Positions 11,217 to 22,963 of a stretch of DNA of 64,000 bases are shown here, one piece after another. The stretch spans positions 21,311,001-21,375,000 of the forward strand of contig JARKIP010000033.1 of NCBI GenBank assembly GCA_029990175.1. Reading direction: 5' to 3'. Every line of letters begins with the position of its first letter. The first letter of the stretch is position 1. Made by a program: the position numbers and the translations under genes. The DNA is from Petunia secreta. Taxonomy: Eukaryota > Streptophyta > Magnoliopsida > Solanales > Solanaceae. The notes under the pieces were generated by a model that did not search any database, was not told where the DNA came from, and saw only the letters and a program-made list of their open reading frames with translations.

Positions 11217-11403
11217 TCTAGGGACAGAGGCCGGTGGTGCGTTATGACCTAGAAGCAAAATTACATCTAGGGACAGAGGCCGGTGGTGCGTTATGACCTA
11301 GATGTGGAGACTTATAGGGACAGAGGCTTGTGGTGCGTTATGACCAATAAGTAAAGTTGTTTATAGGGACAGAGGCCTGTGGTGCGTTATGACCTATAAA
11401 CAA
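11217..11403 (+). repeat. Four tandem hairpin units in A2 3' LTR
   Basis: The counterpart of 3434-3620. Stems 2 (ACATCTAGG/CCTAGATGT) and 4 (TTGTTTATAGG/CCTATAAACAA) are perfect. Stem 3 has one mismatch, because the right arm reads CCAATAAGT instead of CCTATAAGT. Loop sequence is conserved. Confidence 0.88.
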
Positions 11404-11915
11404 AGCCGCACAGGGTGTGTGCTTATGCTATGCGCTAGGTATGTCATTACCTATGTGGTATGCGAGATATATCATCGCCATGCTGTGTGTTAATTATATT
11501 ACTGCTTATGCCATTGTATCAATATAATATTGTATATGTTGCCTATATTATGTATCTTTATATTATTGACTATGTTATGTATTCGCGTATTATTGCTTGT
11601 GTTGTTGTATAATTATATTATCGTATGTAATGTTTATGGGTTACTGTAAAGGTGTGGATTGTACTTCCGTTATCTGCTTATGCATTATCAAAGACTTGTC
11701 CCGAAAGGGTAATTTAGCGGGCCTATCGATGATCTTACTGGGCTTTGGCTCATAACTTACTGTTTAAATGTGCAGATCCTTCTACTAGTCAGACAGCTAG
11801 ACTTATCTGATCCGTTCGAGGCTGTGGCTATTTTTGCTTGAGGTGAGCCAACCGCATGGTTCGCGGTGGCATACCGTCTGATCCACCTTAGTGTTTAGTC
11901 TCTTCCTACATCTTG

Positions 11916-11917
<2 letters not shown>

Positions 11918-12003
<86 letters not shown>
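11918..12003 (+). repeat. Expanded TA microsatellite
   Basis: About 43 TA units, three times the length at the same site in the partner LTR. The long repetitive Ile-Tyr reading frame over it is an artefact. Confidence 0.95.
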
Positions 12004-12007
<4 letters not shown>

Positions 12008-12181
12008 TGTCAGATTTCGTAGATGCTCTATTGACACTGTATTTCGGGTGGATGTTTACACCTACATTTTATTGAAATATGTCTATCTAAATTATCATTA
12101 TGAGTCAGTTTAATTATTCGTGGTTCGCCTAAGGATGTAACACTTAGGTGCCATCACGGCCCCGAAAATTGGGTCGTGACA

Positions 12182-12777
12182 GTTTTAATGAGTTTGTGAT
12201 TCCATACGTATTTCTAGTTATTATCTGGCTCTGCCTTTTCATAATTTAAATAAGAGGAATTTTGTTTATCTGTTTCTTTTCTCCCTGGATAGCTATCCTA
12301 TTCTTTGAGGTGGCTAGTCTTCCCCACTTATTGAGTCCTTTTGACTCACCCTTGGTTGTTGTTTGTTTTTGTCTATCTATTTCGTTTCGGCAGATTTGCT
12401 CCAGGATTTAATTCGCCACGTTGTTCAGGAGCGAAGACGACTTCAGCTGTCAGGGTGAGCCAGCTTTTATTCCGGATGGCCACCAGTTTATTGTTTGTTA
12501 TTTCAGTTGAAATTTTGCTCCCTTCAGGAGGTATCTGTCTTCTTTTGTACTCTTAGATGTCTAGTCTGGATAGACCTAAACCTAGTATGTTGGGAAGTCA
12601 GATGTAATTTTTTTGTACAACTTAGAGGTATCAATATATCTGTATTTTTTTTGTCTTGTCCTTATTTATAAATTATTATATTTATTTTCTTAATTTAATT
12701 GGTAAGGGTTCGCCCGACGGGTCTAGGAGAGGACGTCGGGTGCCCGCACGGCCCAACCGGATTCTGGGTCGTGTCAA
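12182..12777 (+). mobile_element. 3' end of a B-family LTR, interrupted by A
   Basis: Matches, in inverse orientation, the 3' third of the LTR at 60970-63490 (about 60970-61570). Shared landmarks are TTTGAGGTGGCTAGTC, CTTTTGACTCACCCTTG, CGACTTCAGCTGTCAGG and the terminus GGGTCGTGTCA. It starts abruptly at the A insertion and ends at an LTR boundary, so A jumped into this LTR and the rest of B lies left of the window. ATAAC at 12778-12782 would be one arm of the B target duplication; the other is out of view. Confidence 0.88.
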
Positions 12778-13232
12778 TAACAATATTCATCAACAACTAG
12801 ATAGAAATGAACTAGACTAAGGGGTTTATATAGATACCCCAAGGGTACTAAAGTAGTTACAGTCAGAGGCGACTAATAAAACAAGGTCACATAGGGCCGC
12901 AGTAATTCATGTGCTCGGTTTTCTTGACTTCGGTGCTCGATTGCTCAGCTCCGCACATTTGAAAACAAACGCTCACTTGCCTCGGGCACAATTATAGCCC
13001 TTCGGTCAATAACTACTCGGCGTCGAGGTTGAGTGTTCAGTCACTTTCTTCTTCAGGCTCGAACTTGCAGACGTAGCCTTCGTATCTTGTGCTCGGCCAC
13101 TCAGCATCTGAACCGTTGCTTTATCCCGACCATGCTAGCTGAATGTGAGCATCATGCAAAAGTTTGGCTTGGCTTCATGTCATCGGCGTCGATGGGTTGA
13201 ATACTTGATCAGCATGGGTTCGGGCTGCGTCA
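12778..13232 (-). repeat. Truncated 3' LTR of C
   Basis: Matches 29340-29790 with roughly 10% differences. The inner end is the minus-strand start TGACGCAGCC beside a polypurine tract (13233-13250). The outer part is missing because B inserted here. A minus-strand TATATAAA near 12823-12833 could be its TATA box. Confidence 0.85.
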
Positions 13233-14469
13233 TCCTCCCCTTCTTGAGAATATTTCATTCTCGAAATTGAACCCTCTTCAGTCTCTGATGCTTGGCCTAC
13301 AACACAAGGAGTTAAGTCAGCAACATTAAAGGTGTTAGACACGTTATACTCACCTGGGAGGTCGATCACATAAGCATTGCTGTTGATCTTGCTCAGCACT
13401 TGAAACAGACCATCCCCTCGAGGAGCCGGGAATCTTTCCTTTCTGAAGTGAACCTAAACCCATTCTCCTTTCTTCAATTCCAGCTTCTTACGCCCATTGT
13501 TATTCTTGGATGCCACCTTGGCATAAGCTTCCTCAAGATTTTCTTCACCTTGGCATGTAGCTCGAGCAAAGCAGTAGCTCAGTGAGTACCTTCAAAATTA
13601 ATAACAGAATCTCGAGGCAATGAGGTTTAATCAAGTGGAATCAAACTGTTAAAACCATACACACACTCAAACGGAGTCATTCCAATCATTTGATGCACAG
13701 TACGGTTGTATGCGAATTCTATCACGGGCAACCGATTAGCCCAGTTTCCGACCTTACCTCTAGTCATGGCTCGAAGCAGAGCTCCCAAGGTTCAGTTGAC
13801 TACCTCAGTCTGACGATGCTGAGACGTCGAGAATAGTAATTTAGTGCCAAGGGCACCCCATGACATTTCCAAAAATGATTCAAGAATTTAGAGTCTCGAT
13901 CACTCACAATAGCACAAGGCACACCATGCAATTTTAATACAATAAAAATAAACAAAGTGCATCATCACATTTCTTGCAAGGAATAAAGTGAGCCATTTTG
14001 GCAAATCGGTTGACTACGACAAAGATGCTATCATGTTCACCCCAGACCTCGGTAACCCCATAACAAAATCCATTGATATATCAACCTACGGTCGATCATG
14101 AACATGTAATAGAGTATACAAACCATGAGGGTTGGACCTCGATTTAGCTTTCTTGCAACCTGTACAAGCATTGCAAAGTTTTTCCACAACTCTTCACATT
14201 TTGGGCCAGTGAAACAACTCGGTTAAGATACCAAGAGTTTTATCGACACCGAAGTGTCCCATTAACCCCCCGGAGTGAGCTTCTCGAACCAAAAGCTCTC
14301 TCCATGATGATACAGGCACACAAACTCTCCTATTTTTGAAGAGATAGCCATCGTGCCATTGATATTTCTCTACCCTCTGACCACTCAAGATAACATCTCG
14401 AACGCTCTTAAGCTTGGGATCATGTTCATACATCACCTTGATGCTTTTGAATCCCATTAATCTCGAAAT
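13175..14469 (-). pseudogene. C integrase, degenerate
   Basis: Reading from 14469 leftwards: the integrase N-terminal zinc domain (REAHSGGLMGHFGVDKT at 14194-14457), then a core broken by many stops. A recognisable conserved Glu region remains (TEVVN, ALLRAMT, near 13760-13830), followed by the C-terminus KINSNAYVIDLPGEYN...FNVADLTP (13175-13399). The last 19 or so codons cross the polypurine tract and end inside the LTR. The upstream part of pol resumes beyond the Copia insertion at 24252. Non-functional. Confidence 0.85.
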
Positions 14470-14474
14470 GAGAG
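14470..14474. repeat. Left target-site duplication (GAGAG) of the Copia element
   Basis: GAGAG precedes the 5' LTR and is repeated at 24247-24251 after the 3' LTR, confirming insertion into C pol and both element ends. Confidence 0.93.
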
Positions 14475-15279
14475 TGTTAGCTTGGATAAGCTTGGAGTTT
14501 TGACTGATGACTGAGGAACGGATTCAAAGGACCTGTTCCTTTGAATCACTGCAGCAGAATAAATAATTCATGCAAAATTATTTAATTGAGATATTTTTAT
14601 TTATCCTAAAACTGACGTATATCTTGATAATTATGCAGGTCTAATCAGATATGAAAAGATTGCATAACTAAGGGATAAAGGATTCGAATTCTAGAAGGAA
14701 TAATCAAATTAGGACTCAAAGTCAAGGGAGCTTTGGAGTTCTAATTCATCAAGACTTCTTGGCTGCTGGAAGCTATAAAACGTGGAGCATATCAGCCATA
14801 GAAGTATACACAAATACAGAGAGCATCGAGCAAAAGCTGAGAAGAGTTATTAGCTTATTTGTGTAATTAGTTAGCTACAGTAGAACTAAGTTAGAACCTG
14901 TTCCTTAGATTGAATCTTGTAAAAGTTCAAGTCTTAGTTCAATTGTAATAAGCAAAAATCGAGTTGTAAACTTTCTGGTTCAAGTCGTGGACTTGACACA
15001 ACTTCACTGATCGTGAGAAAGATCACTAAAGGATTAGAGTTAGTCCTAGGTTAGTAAGAGTGAGTCTTGTAACCAAGTGGGTCTTTTTACATAGTGAAGT
15101 TGAAATCCTACGTGAGAAGTAGGTCGTGGTTTTTTGATTCTGTGTCTAGGGGTTTTTCCACGCTAATATCTGGTGTTCAAGTACTTACAGTTTTAATTCC
15201 GCACATCGTAGAGTAAAGGAACACATTTTAAGGAACTGGTCCTTAAAACAGTAAATTGGTGTAATCGTGGGAAATAACA
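14475..15279 (+). repeat. 5' LTR of the Copia element
   Basis: 805 bp, TGTTAGCTTGG...GGGAAATAACA. It contains two copies of the palindromic 11-mer (14529 and 15232) with long flanking arms: GATTCAAAGGA/TCCTTTGAATC and TTTTAAGGA/TCCTTAAAA. It pairs with 23442-24246. Confidence 0.96.
14774..14780 (+). promoter_or_regulatory. TATA box of Copia 5' LTR
   Basis: TATAAAA, about 300 bp into the LTR, conserved at 23741-23747 in the 3' LTR. Transcription is expected to begin about 30 bp downstream. Confidence 0.7.
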
Positions 15280-15281
15280 AT

Positions 15282-15293
15282 TGGTATCAGAGC
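15282..15293 (+). other. Primer binding site of the Copia element (tRNA-iMet)
   Basis: TGGTATCAGAGC two bases after the LTR end, complementary to initiator tRNA-Met. Confidence 0.92.
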
Positions 15294-15328
15294 AGGTTAT
15301 CCTTGAAAAGGCTAACACCTAGGATTAG

Positions 15329-17220
15329 ATGAGTACATCACGAGAGAACAGTGAGGGCCAGTCAATGGTTAGAGCACCTTATTTCAATGGGAAATACTAT
15401 TCATGGTGGAAAGAGAGGATGCGCGATCACCTTCAAACAGAAGACTATGAATTGTGGGACATAGTAACTGAAGGTCCCATGATCCCAATGAAGAAGGATG
15501 CTGATGGGAAGGATGTTCCCAAAACCAGGAAGGAATGCAATGTTGAAGACATAAAGCAATGGGAAAAGAATGCAAAGGCAAGGAAGTGGCTGGTTGGTGG
15601 ACTTAGTCCTGACGAATGCACTAGGATCAGAGGGTATGCCACTGCAAAGGAGATTTGGATGCTCTACAAGTTGCACACGAAGGAACAAGTCAGGTAAAAA
15701 GGTCCGGAGGTACACTTCTTTATGCTGAATATGAAAGCTTTAAAATGAAAGAAGAAGAATCAATCTCTGAAATGTATACTAGATTTAATGCCATTGCTTC
15801 TGAACTTATCTCTTTGGGAAGGGTTTTAACTGTGGAAGATAGGGTAGAAAAGATTTTAACTAGGGTTCTTCCAGATTCTTGGGAGATCAAAGCTTGTGCT
15901 ATCATTGAAAGTAAAGATTTAACCACTTTATCCTTAGATGAGCTTATAGGCAATCTAAAGACTTATGAACTAAGGAAAAAGGTTAAAAACATAGGAGCAC
16001 CAGTTAAAACTGAACCTAACCTAGCCTTGACTGCTGGTGATAAAATCATTGATGATAAGGAACTGGTCCTTATCGCCAAAAGTGTTCAGAAATATTTGAA
16101 TAAGAAAAGGGAAATTAGTGGACAGGGTAGGTCTACTAACATGAAACAGGCTGGAGAATGCCACAAATGTGGAAGCTCGGAGCACTACATCAGCAAATGT
16201 CCAATTATGGAAGGAGAATGGAGGAAGAAATTCATTGATGAAAGGAAGAAGGCTAGGGAACAGGTCCATAAGAGAAGTGGAAATCCCAAAGCGCTGGTCG
16301 CAGGATGGCAAGACAGTGAAGATGAAATAACTGATGACGATCTGGATGAGGATCTTGCTCTAATGGCACTTGGAGATTCTGAAAATGAAGAGGATCCTGA
16401 GGTATTTGTTTCTAAACTTAAAGAAGATGTAAAAAGCATGTCTAGAGAAAAGTTGGTTAAATTATTCCATATTGTGCTAAATGAATTTAAAACTCTAAGG
16501 GATGATAATCACCAACTGCATGATAAAGTTGACTGTTTAGAAACAGAATGCAAAGAGGAAATAGTTAAAAATGATTTTCTGGAAAGGAAGATTAGCATGC
16601 TTGAGGAACAGGTCCTCACACTTGAAACAACTGCTCAGGAATTAGAAAATGATAAAACAGTTGTAAAAGGTAAAGGCATTGCTAATTCTCATCAGATCAT
16701 TGCTGAAGAGAAACTGAAAGACACAGTTGATGAACTGTGTAAGAAAGATGAAAAGATAAAATCTTTAGAAGAAGACTTGGTTAAAACAAAAATGGAATTA
16801 AGAAAAACTGTAGAATGGAACAAGTCTTCTGAAGCACTAGAATGGTTACAGGAAAATCATAGTAGTAACAGGAAAGGTATTGGATTCATGAAAGCACAGA
16901 GTTCATCCAAATGGAATCCAAAGAGTAAGTACTTATCATTTCCTGAAAACTGGCTATGCACTCACTGTGGGAACACTGGTCACCGGAAAGAAAATTGTCA
17001 ATCTTTAAAAAGGACTGCCCAGAGGAACAGGTCCTATAAACCTGTTCAAAATCCTGTGAAACAGAAGAATAGGTCCTACAAACCTGTTCAACATTCTGTA
17101 AAAAAGGAAAATATTCACACAAAGAAACCATTACCATTTTGGGCTAGGAGAGATTTGATTCATCCTTTTTCAAAAGGAAAGGAACCCAAACTAGTTTGGG
17201 TTCTTAAAATTAACCCCTAG
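15329..17220 (+). pseudogene. Copia gag, one frameshift
   Basis: ATG at 15329 gives a typical Copia/Sirevirus gag N-terminus (PYFNGKYYSWWKERM, about residue 15). After about 110 residues the frame shifts near 15655-15660. One G appears missing from a Trp-Asp junction, and the original frame stops at 15695-15697. The rest, to 17220, contains LLYAEYESFKMKEEE, a first zinc knuckle (CHKCGSSEHYISKC, near 16160), acidic and coiled-coil regions, and a second knuckle (CTHCGNTGHRKENC, near 16960). A short tandem duplication of R-S-Y-K-P-V-Q follows near 17030-17100. About 630 residues in all, long for Copia but normal for a Sirevirus. It would build the particle and bind genomic RNA. Confidence 0.9.
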
Positions 17221-17227
17221 TTTTCTT

Positions 17228-20200
17228 TTGCAGGCTAGAGTGAAGGAGATAAACCACAAATGGTACATGGACAGTTGTTGCTCAAGACATATGACAGGAC
17301 ATAAGGAACTGTTCCTTTCACTCTCAGCCTTCCAAGGAGGAAGTGTTTCCTTCGGTAATGGTAAGAAAGGGGAAATTATTGGAATTGGAAAGGTAGGTAG
17401 GTCTGACTCACACTACATAGATAATGTCTTTCTAGTAGATGGGCTGAAGCATTGCTTATTGAGCATATCTCAACTGTGTGACAGAGGTAATAATGTTAAC
17501 TTCTCATCTACTGGATGCACTGTGACTAATCAAACTTCTGGAGTTTTGCAGGGAAACAGGCATGGAAACATCTACAAAGTAGACTTGCTGACATTATCTG
17601 ATGAAAGCCTGAGCTGCTTAAGTGTGGTGCAAAATGATCCCCTCCTATGGCACAAAAGACTAGGACATGCTAGTCTTTCACAATTGAACAAACTTGTGTC
17701 AAAGGACTTGGTGATAGGTCTTCTTAACATCAGGTTTAATGATGAAAAAGTATGTGAAGCATGTGCCAGGGGGAAGCAGGTAAAATCCTCCTTCAAATCG
17801 AAGAAACAGGTAAGTACCACTAAACCTTTGGAACTGGTCCATATGGATTTATGTGGTCCTATGAGAACAATGAGTCGTGGAGGTAAGAAGTATGTTATGG
17901 TATTGGTGGATGATTACTCCAGATTTACATGGACTATATTTCTTGCATCTAAAGAAGAAGCATTTAATGCATTTTCAATTTTTGCTAAGAAAGCTCAAAG
18001 AACTCTAGATAACCATATTGTTGCCATTAGGTCAGATCATGGAACTGAATTTGAAAATCATATGTTTTCCAATTTTTGTAATGAAAATGGCATTAATCAT
18101 AATTTTTCCTCACCTAGAACTCCACAACAAAATGGTGTAGTGGAAAGGAAAAATAGGACTCTAGAAGAAATGGCAAGGACTATGTTGATATCAGAAAATC
18201 TTCCACAGAACTTTTGGGCTGAGGCTATTAACACTGCATGCTACATAATAAATAGATGTATGACTAGACCTTTAATAGAAAAGACCCCATATGAGTTGCT
18301 TAAAGGAAGAAAACCAAATATTTCTCATCTTAGGGCCTTTGGTTGCAAATGCTTCATACATAACAATGGGAAAGATGCCTTAGGAAAATTTGATCCTAGA
18401 AGTGATGAGGGAATATTTGTTGGTTATTCTTTAAATAGTAAATCTTATAGGGTGTTTAACAAGAAAATATTGAAAATTGAAGAAAGCATGCATGTTAAAT
18501 TTGATGAAACTGACAGTCTCACTCAAGAACAGGTACAGGAGGATGAAAAAATTGGAATACTGAAAGAGTTTGAACTTAATTCACAAATGCAGACTCTAGA
18601 TATGAGAAGTGAACTGCAAGGAACTGTTCCTCAGGACAGAGTTGAGAAGAGTAGCACTGAAACAGGGGGAACAAATTTTGGTTCCACCTCACAAACTGGA
18701 AACGCTACTCTATCAGGAACTGTTCCTCAGCAGAGGACTTCTGACAATGGATTGACACCCAAGCCGTTCAAGTATCAAGGGTCACATCCTGTGGATCAAA
18801 TAATGTCAGATAAGGCTGCCGGAGTTCAAACTAGATCAGCAGTCAAGAATCACAATCTGTGTGCCTTTAGTGCCTTCTTATCTCTTGTTGAACCTAAAAA
18901 TGTGAAAGAAGCACTGAAGGATGCAGATTGGATTAATGCTATGCAGGAAGAACTGAATCAATTCCAAAGGAGTCAAGTTTGGCATTTGGAACCCAAGCCA
19001 AGGAACAGGTCCATAATTGGAACAAAATGGGTTTTCAGAAACAAACTTGATGAGGATGGCATGGTAACAAGAAATAAGGCCAGGCTAGTCGTTCAGGGAT
19101 ATAGTCAAGAGGAGGGCATCGACTATGATGAGACTTTTGCTCCAGTTGCAAGACTGGAAGCAATAAGACTTCTTATAGCCTTTGCTACATACATGGAATT
19201 TACTCTACATCAAATGGATGTTAAGAGTGCATTTCTGAATGGTTACTTGAAAGAAGAAGTGTATGTCAAGCAACCTCCAGGTTTTGAAAGTGAACAGTTC
19301 CCTGAACATGTGTACAAGCTGGACAAGGCCTTGTATGGGCTCAAGCAGGCACCAAGAGCATGGTATGAAAGACTATCAAAATTTCTACTCCAGCATGGAT
19401 ACAAGAGAGGTAAAATTGATAGTACATTGTTCTTAAAAGAAAAAGGTAAGGATCTTTTAATTGTTCAAATCTATGTAGATGATATAATTTTTGGTGCCAC
19501 TTGTGAAAATTTAAGTAAGGAATTTGCAAACATGATGGGGAGTGAATTTGAGATGAGCATGATGGGTGAACTCAATTTCTTTTTGGGTTCACAAATTAAG
19601 CAAACCTCAAATGGAACTATGATCCATCAACAAAAGTATGTTAAGGAATTACTTAAAAGGTTTGATATGGATAATGCTAAGGAAATTGACACACCTATTG
19701 CCACTGCCACAAAATTGGATCTTGATGAACATGTAATATCAGTTGATCAAAAATTGTATAGGGGCATGATAGGTTCTCTACTTTATCTAACTACTAGTAG
19801 ACCTGATATTTTGTTCAGTGTTGGTTTGTGTGCTAGGTTCCAATCAGATCCTAAGGAATCTCATTTGAAAGCTGTTAAAAGAATATTAAGGTATCTGAAA
19901 GGAACAGGTCCCTTGGGACTTTGGTATCCAGAAGGTGGTAGTTTTAATCTTGTTGGATATACTGATGCTGACTATGCAGGTTTCCTTGTTGATAGAAAGA
20001 GTACCTCAGGTATGGCACATTTTCTTGGTGAGTTTTTGGTTTCTTGGGGAACTAAGAAACAAAATTCAGTGGCACTTTCCACTGCTGAGGCTGAATATGT
20101 GGCAGCTGCTTCATGTTGTTCATAGTTGTTATGGATCAAACAACAATTACAGGATTTTGGTGTTGATGTAGGAACTGTTCCTATCTATTGTGATAACACT

Positions 20201-20416
20201 AGTGCTATTAATATGACAAAGAATCCAGTGCATCACAAAAGGACTAAACACATTGACATAAGACATCATTTCCTAAGAGACAATTATGAAAAGGGTTTGA
20301 TCACCATAGCATTTTGTCCCACTGAAAAGAAAATTGCTGACATTTTTACAAAAGCTCTAGGTAGAGAAGATTTTGAAAGAAATAGATTGGAATTAGGGAT
20401 AATTAAATTCACATAA
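17228..20416 (+). pseudogene. Copia pol: protease, integrase, RT, RNase H; one amber stop
   Basis: The frame is +1 relative to gag, after a stop at 17218-17220. The protease starts with WYMDSCCSRHMTG, where the usual DSG is DSC, so the active site looks altered. Integrase has H-H (HKRLGHAS) and C-C (CEACARGK) ligands and the triad DLCGP, RSDHGTEF, VVERKNRTL. RT has MDVKSAFLNG and the catalytic YVDDIIFG (near 19473-19496), intact. RNase H has YTDADYAG and STAEAEY, then TAG at 20123-20125 between CCS and LLWIKQQ; the same frame continues to 20416 with YCDNTSAI and DIFTKALG. Loss of the RNase H tail and the protease change make independent activity unlikely. Confidence 0.93.
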
Positions 20417-20993
20417 AATCATCAATGCTTCACTTCATAATTGGCTAGAAAATTGCACTTAAAATGAATTTTATTCAAGTCATTATGAATAATTCAGTCC
20501 AGTTTAATACTTAAATGTATACTCTTATGCCATATAACTTATTTAGAGTTGCTAAAATTTAATGATGTTACCCTTATGCTCTTAGAATTTCAGCTGATCA
20601 AAATGTTGCAAATTGGAAGGACACTGAATTTCTGTGTTAAAAACAGGTATGTACTCATTATTATTCAGTTAATTTAGAAGTATAAAGGCTTTAGGTAACT
20701 TAAGTTTAGGATAAATCCCAATAAGTTTCCTACCCATATCCAAAGTGTAAAGGAGTCTCATCGGAGGAACAGTTCCTATTCTGAAAAGGTAACCTACAGC
20801 CTAACGGCTCTTTTTCTCCGGGAGATTCCCAAGAGTCCTTAGCCGTTGCATGTTGTGCTGAGGTAAGTTGATCGTTTTTCACGCTAACTCCACTACCTAT
20901 TTCATTCTATAAATACACTTCTTCTTCCTCATTATTCTTTTACATTGTTCATCAATTAAAACCTTCAAAATTTCAGAAAGAGTAGTAAATTAT
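20417..20993 (+). other. Spacer between Copia pol and third ORF
   Basis: 577 bp of AT-rich DNA without a convincing reading frame. It holds one palindromic 11-mer (20766-20776) and a TATAAATA near 20919, which could be a promoter or chance. A spliced or separate message for the third ORF is possible but not shown. Confidence 0.6.
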
Positions 20994-22963
20994 TTGTTAA
21001 ATCGAATTGCAAAAATGTCTCTTGCTTCTGATAACTCTTCAACTGCACCTATTGATGACCAACCACAAAATCTTAATCCTCCCTCACCCATGGAAACCAC
21101 TAACCTAAACCCTGAAATCCCTGAACCAATTCCAGACGTACCTGAACCTGAAATTCAGGGGGAAGGACCAGTTCCCACGGCTGAATCAATTGCTGAGCAG
21201 GCTGAGGATTTGTCACGTGCTATGGTGTTGTATCAGTATGAGGTAAACTTCACCTATCCTTTGAATGTGGTTATAGACGAGGAAGAAAAGGGAGAGGGGT
21301 TTAGGGCTGCTTCTTGAGGGGGAACCTATTAGGAGTTTGGAAGCACCCATGCATGGGTCATCGGGGTCTCCAGAGGCTGCTCCTAGAGTACCCATGGAGG
21401 ATGTGGTCGATGTTGATGAGGCTATCAGTGATAGTGATAGGCCCTTGGTAGACTTGATCAAAATTAGGAGTATGCAAAGAAAGTTGGCTAGAAAGGGACC
21501 TATTGATGCTCATGTAACTACTGAAATTGCTGCTAAGTTGAAGAAAATAGGTGATAGTTATAAGCCCGGAAATAGGAAGAAAGTTGAGAGTTCCTCTAAG
21601 GCAAAAGGACCTGTTCCTTCTGCCTCAATTCCTACTTCTGGGGGTAGGAGGACAAAAAGTGCTGCTAAAGCTGCTGATGAACAACTGGCTGCTGCCTTGG
21701 AAAGGAGCAGAAAAGGGAAAGGAAAACAGGTAGTTGAGGAGGAAGAAAGTGGATGATATTGATGATATTGATCTTGCTGATTTTTCTGAGGATGATGAGA
21801 TGGTAGATGCTGAGGAGGTGGTGCCTCAGTCTAAGAAAAGAAAAGTTCCTGAGAGAAGAGTAACAAGGAGTTCGGTTAAAGCTGCTGAATAGTCTGCGAG
21901 GAGGACCAGGTCCTCTAAGAGAGTTGTTGTTTCTGAAAGTTCTGCTAGTGACAGTGATGAGTTTGTTGCTGAAGATGAGAGTGATAGTTATGCTGAAGGT
22001 GGTGAGTCTATGCACTGTGTTCATGAAGACATGTTGACCAGGAAGGTTTTGAAAGGTCGGGTTATGTCTGATGTGCAAGAAGAAGGAATGTTGTGGCTGC
22101 TGCAAAAACTGCATGCTCAGGGTTGGAGGGACATGGTCCTTAAGATCTCTGGGAGGTGTGCAAAAGGGATGGTGCAAGAGTTCTACAAGAACTGCTCCAT
22201 TAGAGAAGATAGAATTACTACCTCTGTCAATGACAATGTCATTATGTTTGACACAAGGGAACTTGGTGAGCTGCTGGGGATTTCTGCCACTGGGTATGCT
22301 AGCTATGTTAAGAAGGTCTGGCCTGACTTGACAGACTTGCCTACTGATCTGGAGATCACTAGGAAGTTTGCTGAGAATGATGGTGAAGAGAAACCCAGGG
22401 CTGTGCAGAAGAGTGAGATGCACCCACAGCACCAAGTATTGTTCGAGTTTGTGAACAAAATTGTGATGCCAAGGCAGGAGAAAAGAGGAGTTGCCAGTTT
22501 CATGGACCTGGTCCTTATGGAACTGTTGGACACTGAAAAGCAGATCAATTGGCCCAGCTTTATGATCCACCTGATCAAAAGGGTGATTGCTGGGAAGAGA
22601 AAGCACTCCCTGCCGTTTGGTTTCATCCTGACTGATATATTTGCAAAGTTGAAGATTCCCTTGGAAGGGGTTGTGAAGGCTACAAAGAAGGAGAAGTTTG
22701 GTTGTGCCACTTTGATAAGCTGTGACTTTCCAGTTCAGGCTGATCCTCCACAAGCTGGTGTTGGGAGGCAGCCACTGAACAACAAAGTGAGGGCACTTAG
22801 GCAACAGGTTGCTGTGCAGGCTGCCGAGATAGCAAGGCTGGAAGAGGAGAGGAATTACTGGAAGGCAGAGGCCTCAAAAGCAAAGGAGACCAATGAGGGA
22901 ATGCTCAAGCAGATGTTTGATCTGCTTAACAAGTCTCAGGGACCTGGTCCTTCCACATCCTGA
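20994..22963 (+). pseudogene. Copia third ORF, broken by two frameshifts and a stop
   Basis: A Pro/Glu-rich N-terminus (a Met lies at about 21015; TTG at 20994 is in frame) runs to a stop at 21315-21317. Coding potential moves to another frame near 21296, runs to 21756, and shifts again near 21750. A TAG at about 21890 interrupts it, and the final block 22010-22963 is open for 317 residues. Visible parts: a basic nuclear-localisation-like patch (SKKRKVPERR), acidic Ser/Asp-rich linkers, and a globular domain with MVQEFYKN, GELLGISATGY and INWPSFMIHLI. The C-terminal coiled coil has ARLEEERNYWKAEASKAK. No signal peptide or transmembrane span is seen, so it does not look like an envelope protein. 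The globular domain resembles the 'putative plant transposon protein' family and the third ORF of element D. Confidence 0.75.

Larger units (their letters stand above)
1855..12181 (+). mobile_element. Complete Tekay-type Ty3/Gypsy chromovirus, copy A2
   Basis: The order is LTR, primer site, gag-protease, RT, RNase H, integrase, chromodomain-like tail, polypurine tract, LTR; about 10.3 kb. RT/RNase H before integrase marks Ty3/Gypsy, and the chromodomain-like C-terminus with tRNA-iMet priming points to the Tekay/Del chromoviruses. It sits inside the LTR of a B element (resumes at 12182). The left target duplication lies outside the window because A1 is fused on that side. Two in-frame stops and an altered RT active site show it is not autonomous. 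Confidence 0.93.
9669..12181 (+). repeat. 3' LTR of A2
   Basis: A 2513-bp LTR, TGTAACGAC...GGGTCGTGACA, matching 1855-4344. It differs by scattered substitutions, loss of about 31 bp near 10796-10800, and a much longer TA tract. Directly after it, B-family LTR sequence resumes at 12182. Confidence 0.95.

Noticed and set aside
11913..12113. Ile-Tyr repeat protein
   Set aside because: Translation of the TA microsatellite.
21665..22804. 379-residue minus-strand frame across the Copia third ORF
   Set aside because: Antisense shadow: the plus strand carries the coiled coil, the basic patch and the domain similarity, and shares motifs with the D third ORF.
20994..22963. Envelope gene of a retrovirus-like element
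   Set aside because: No signal peptide, cleavage site or membrane segment is visible; the product looks nuclear and coiled-coil.
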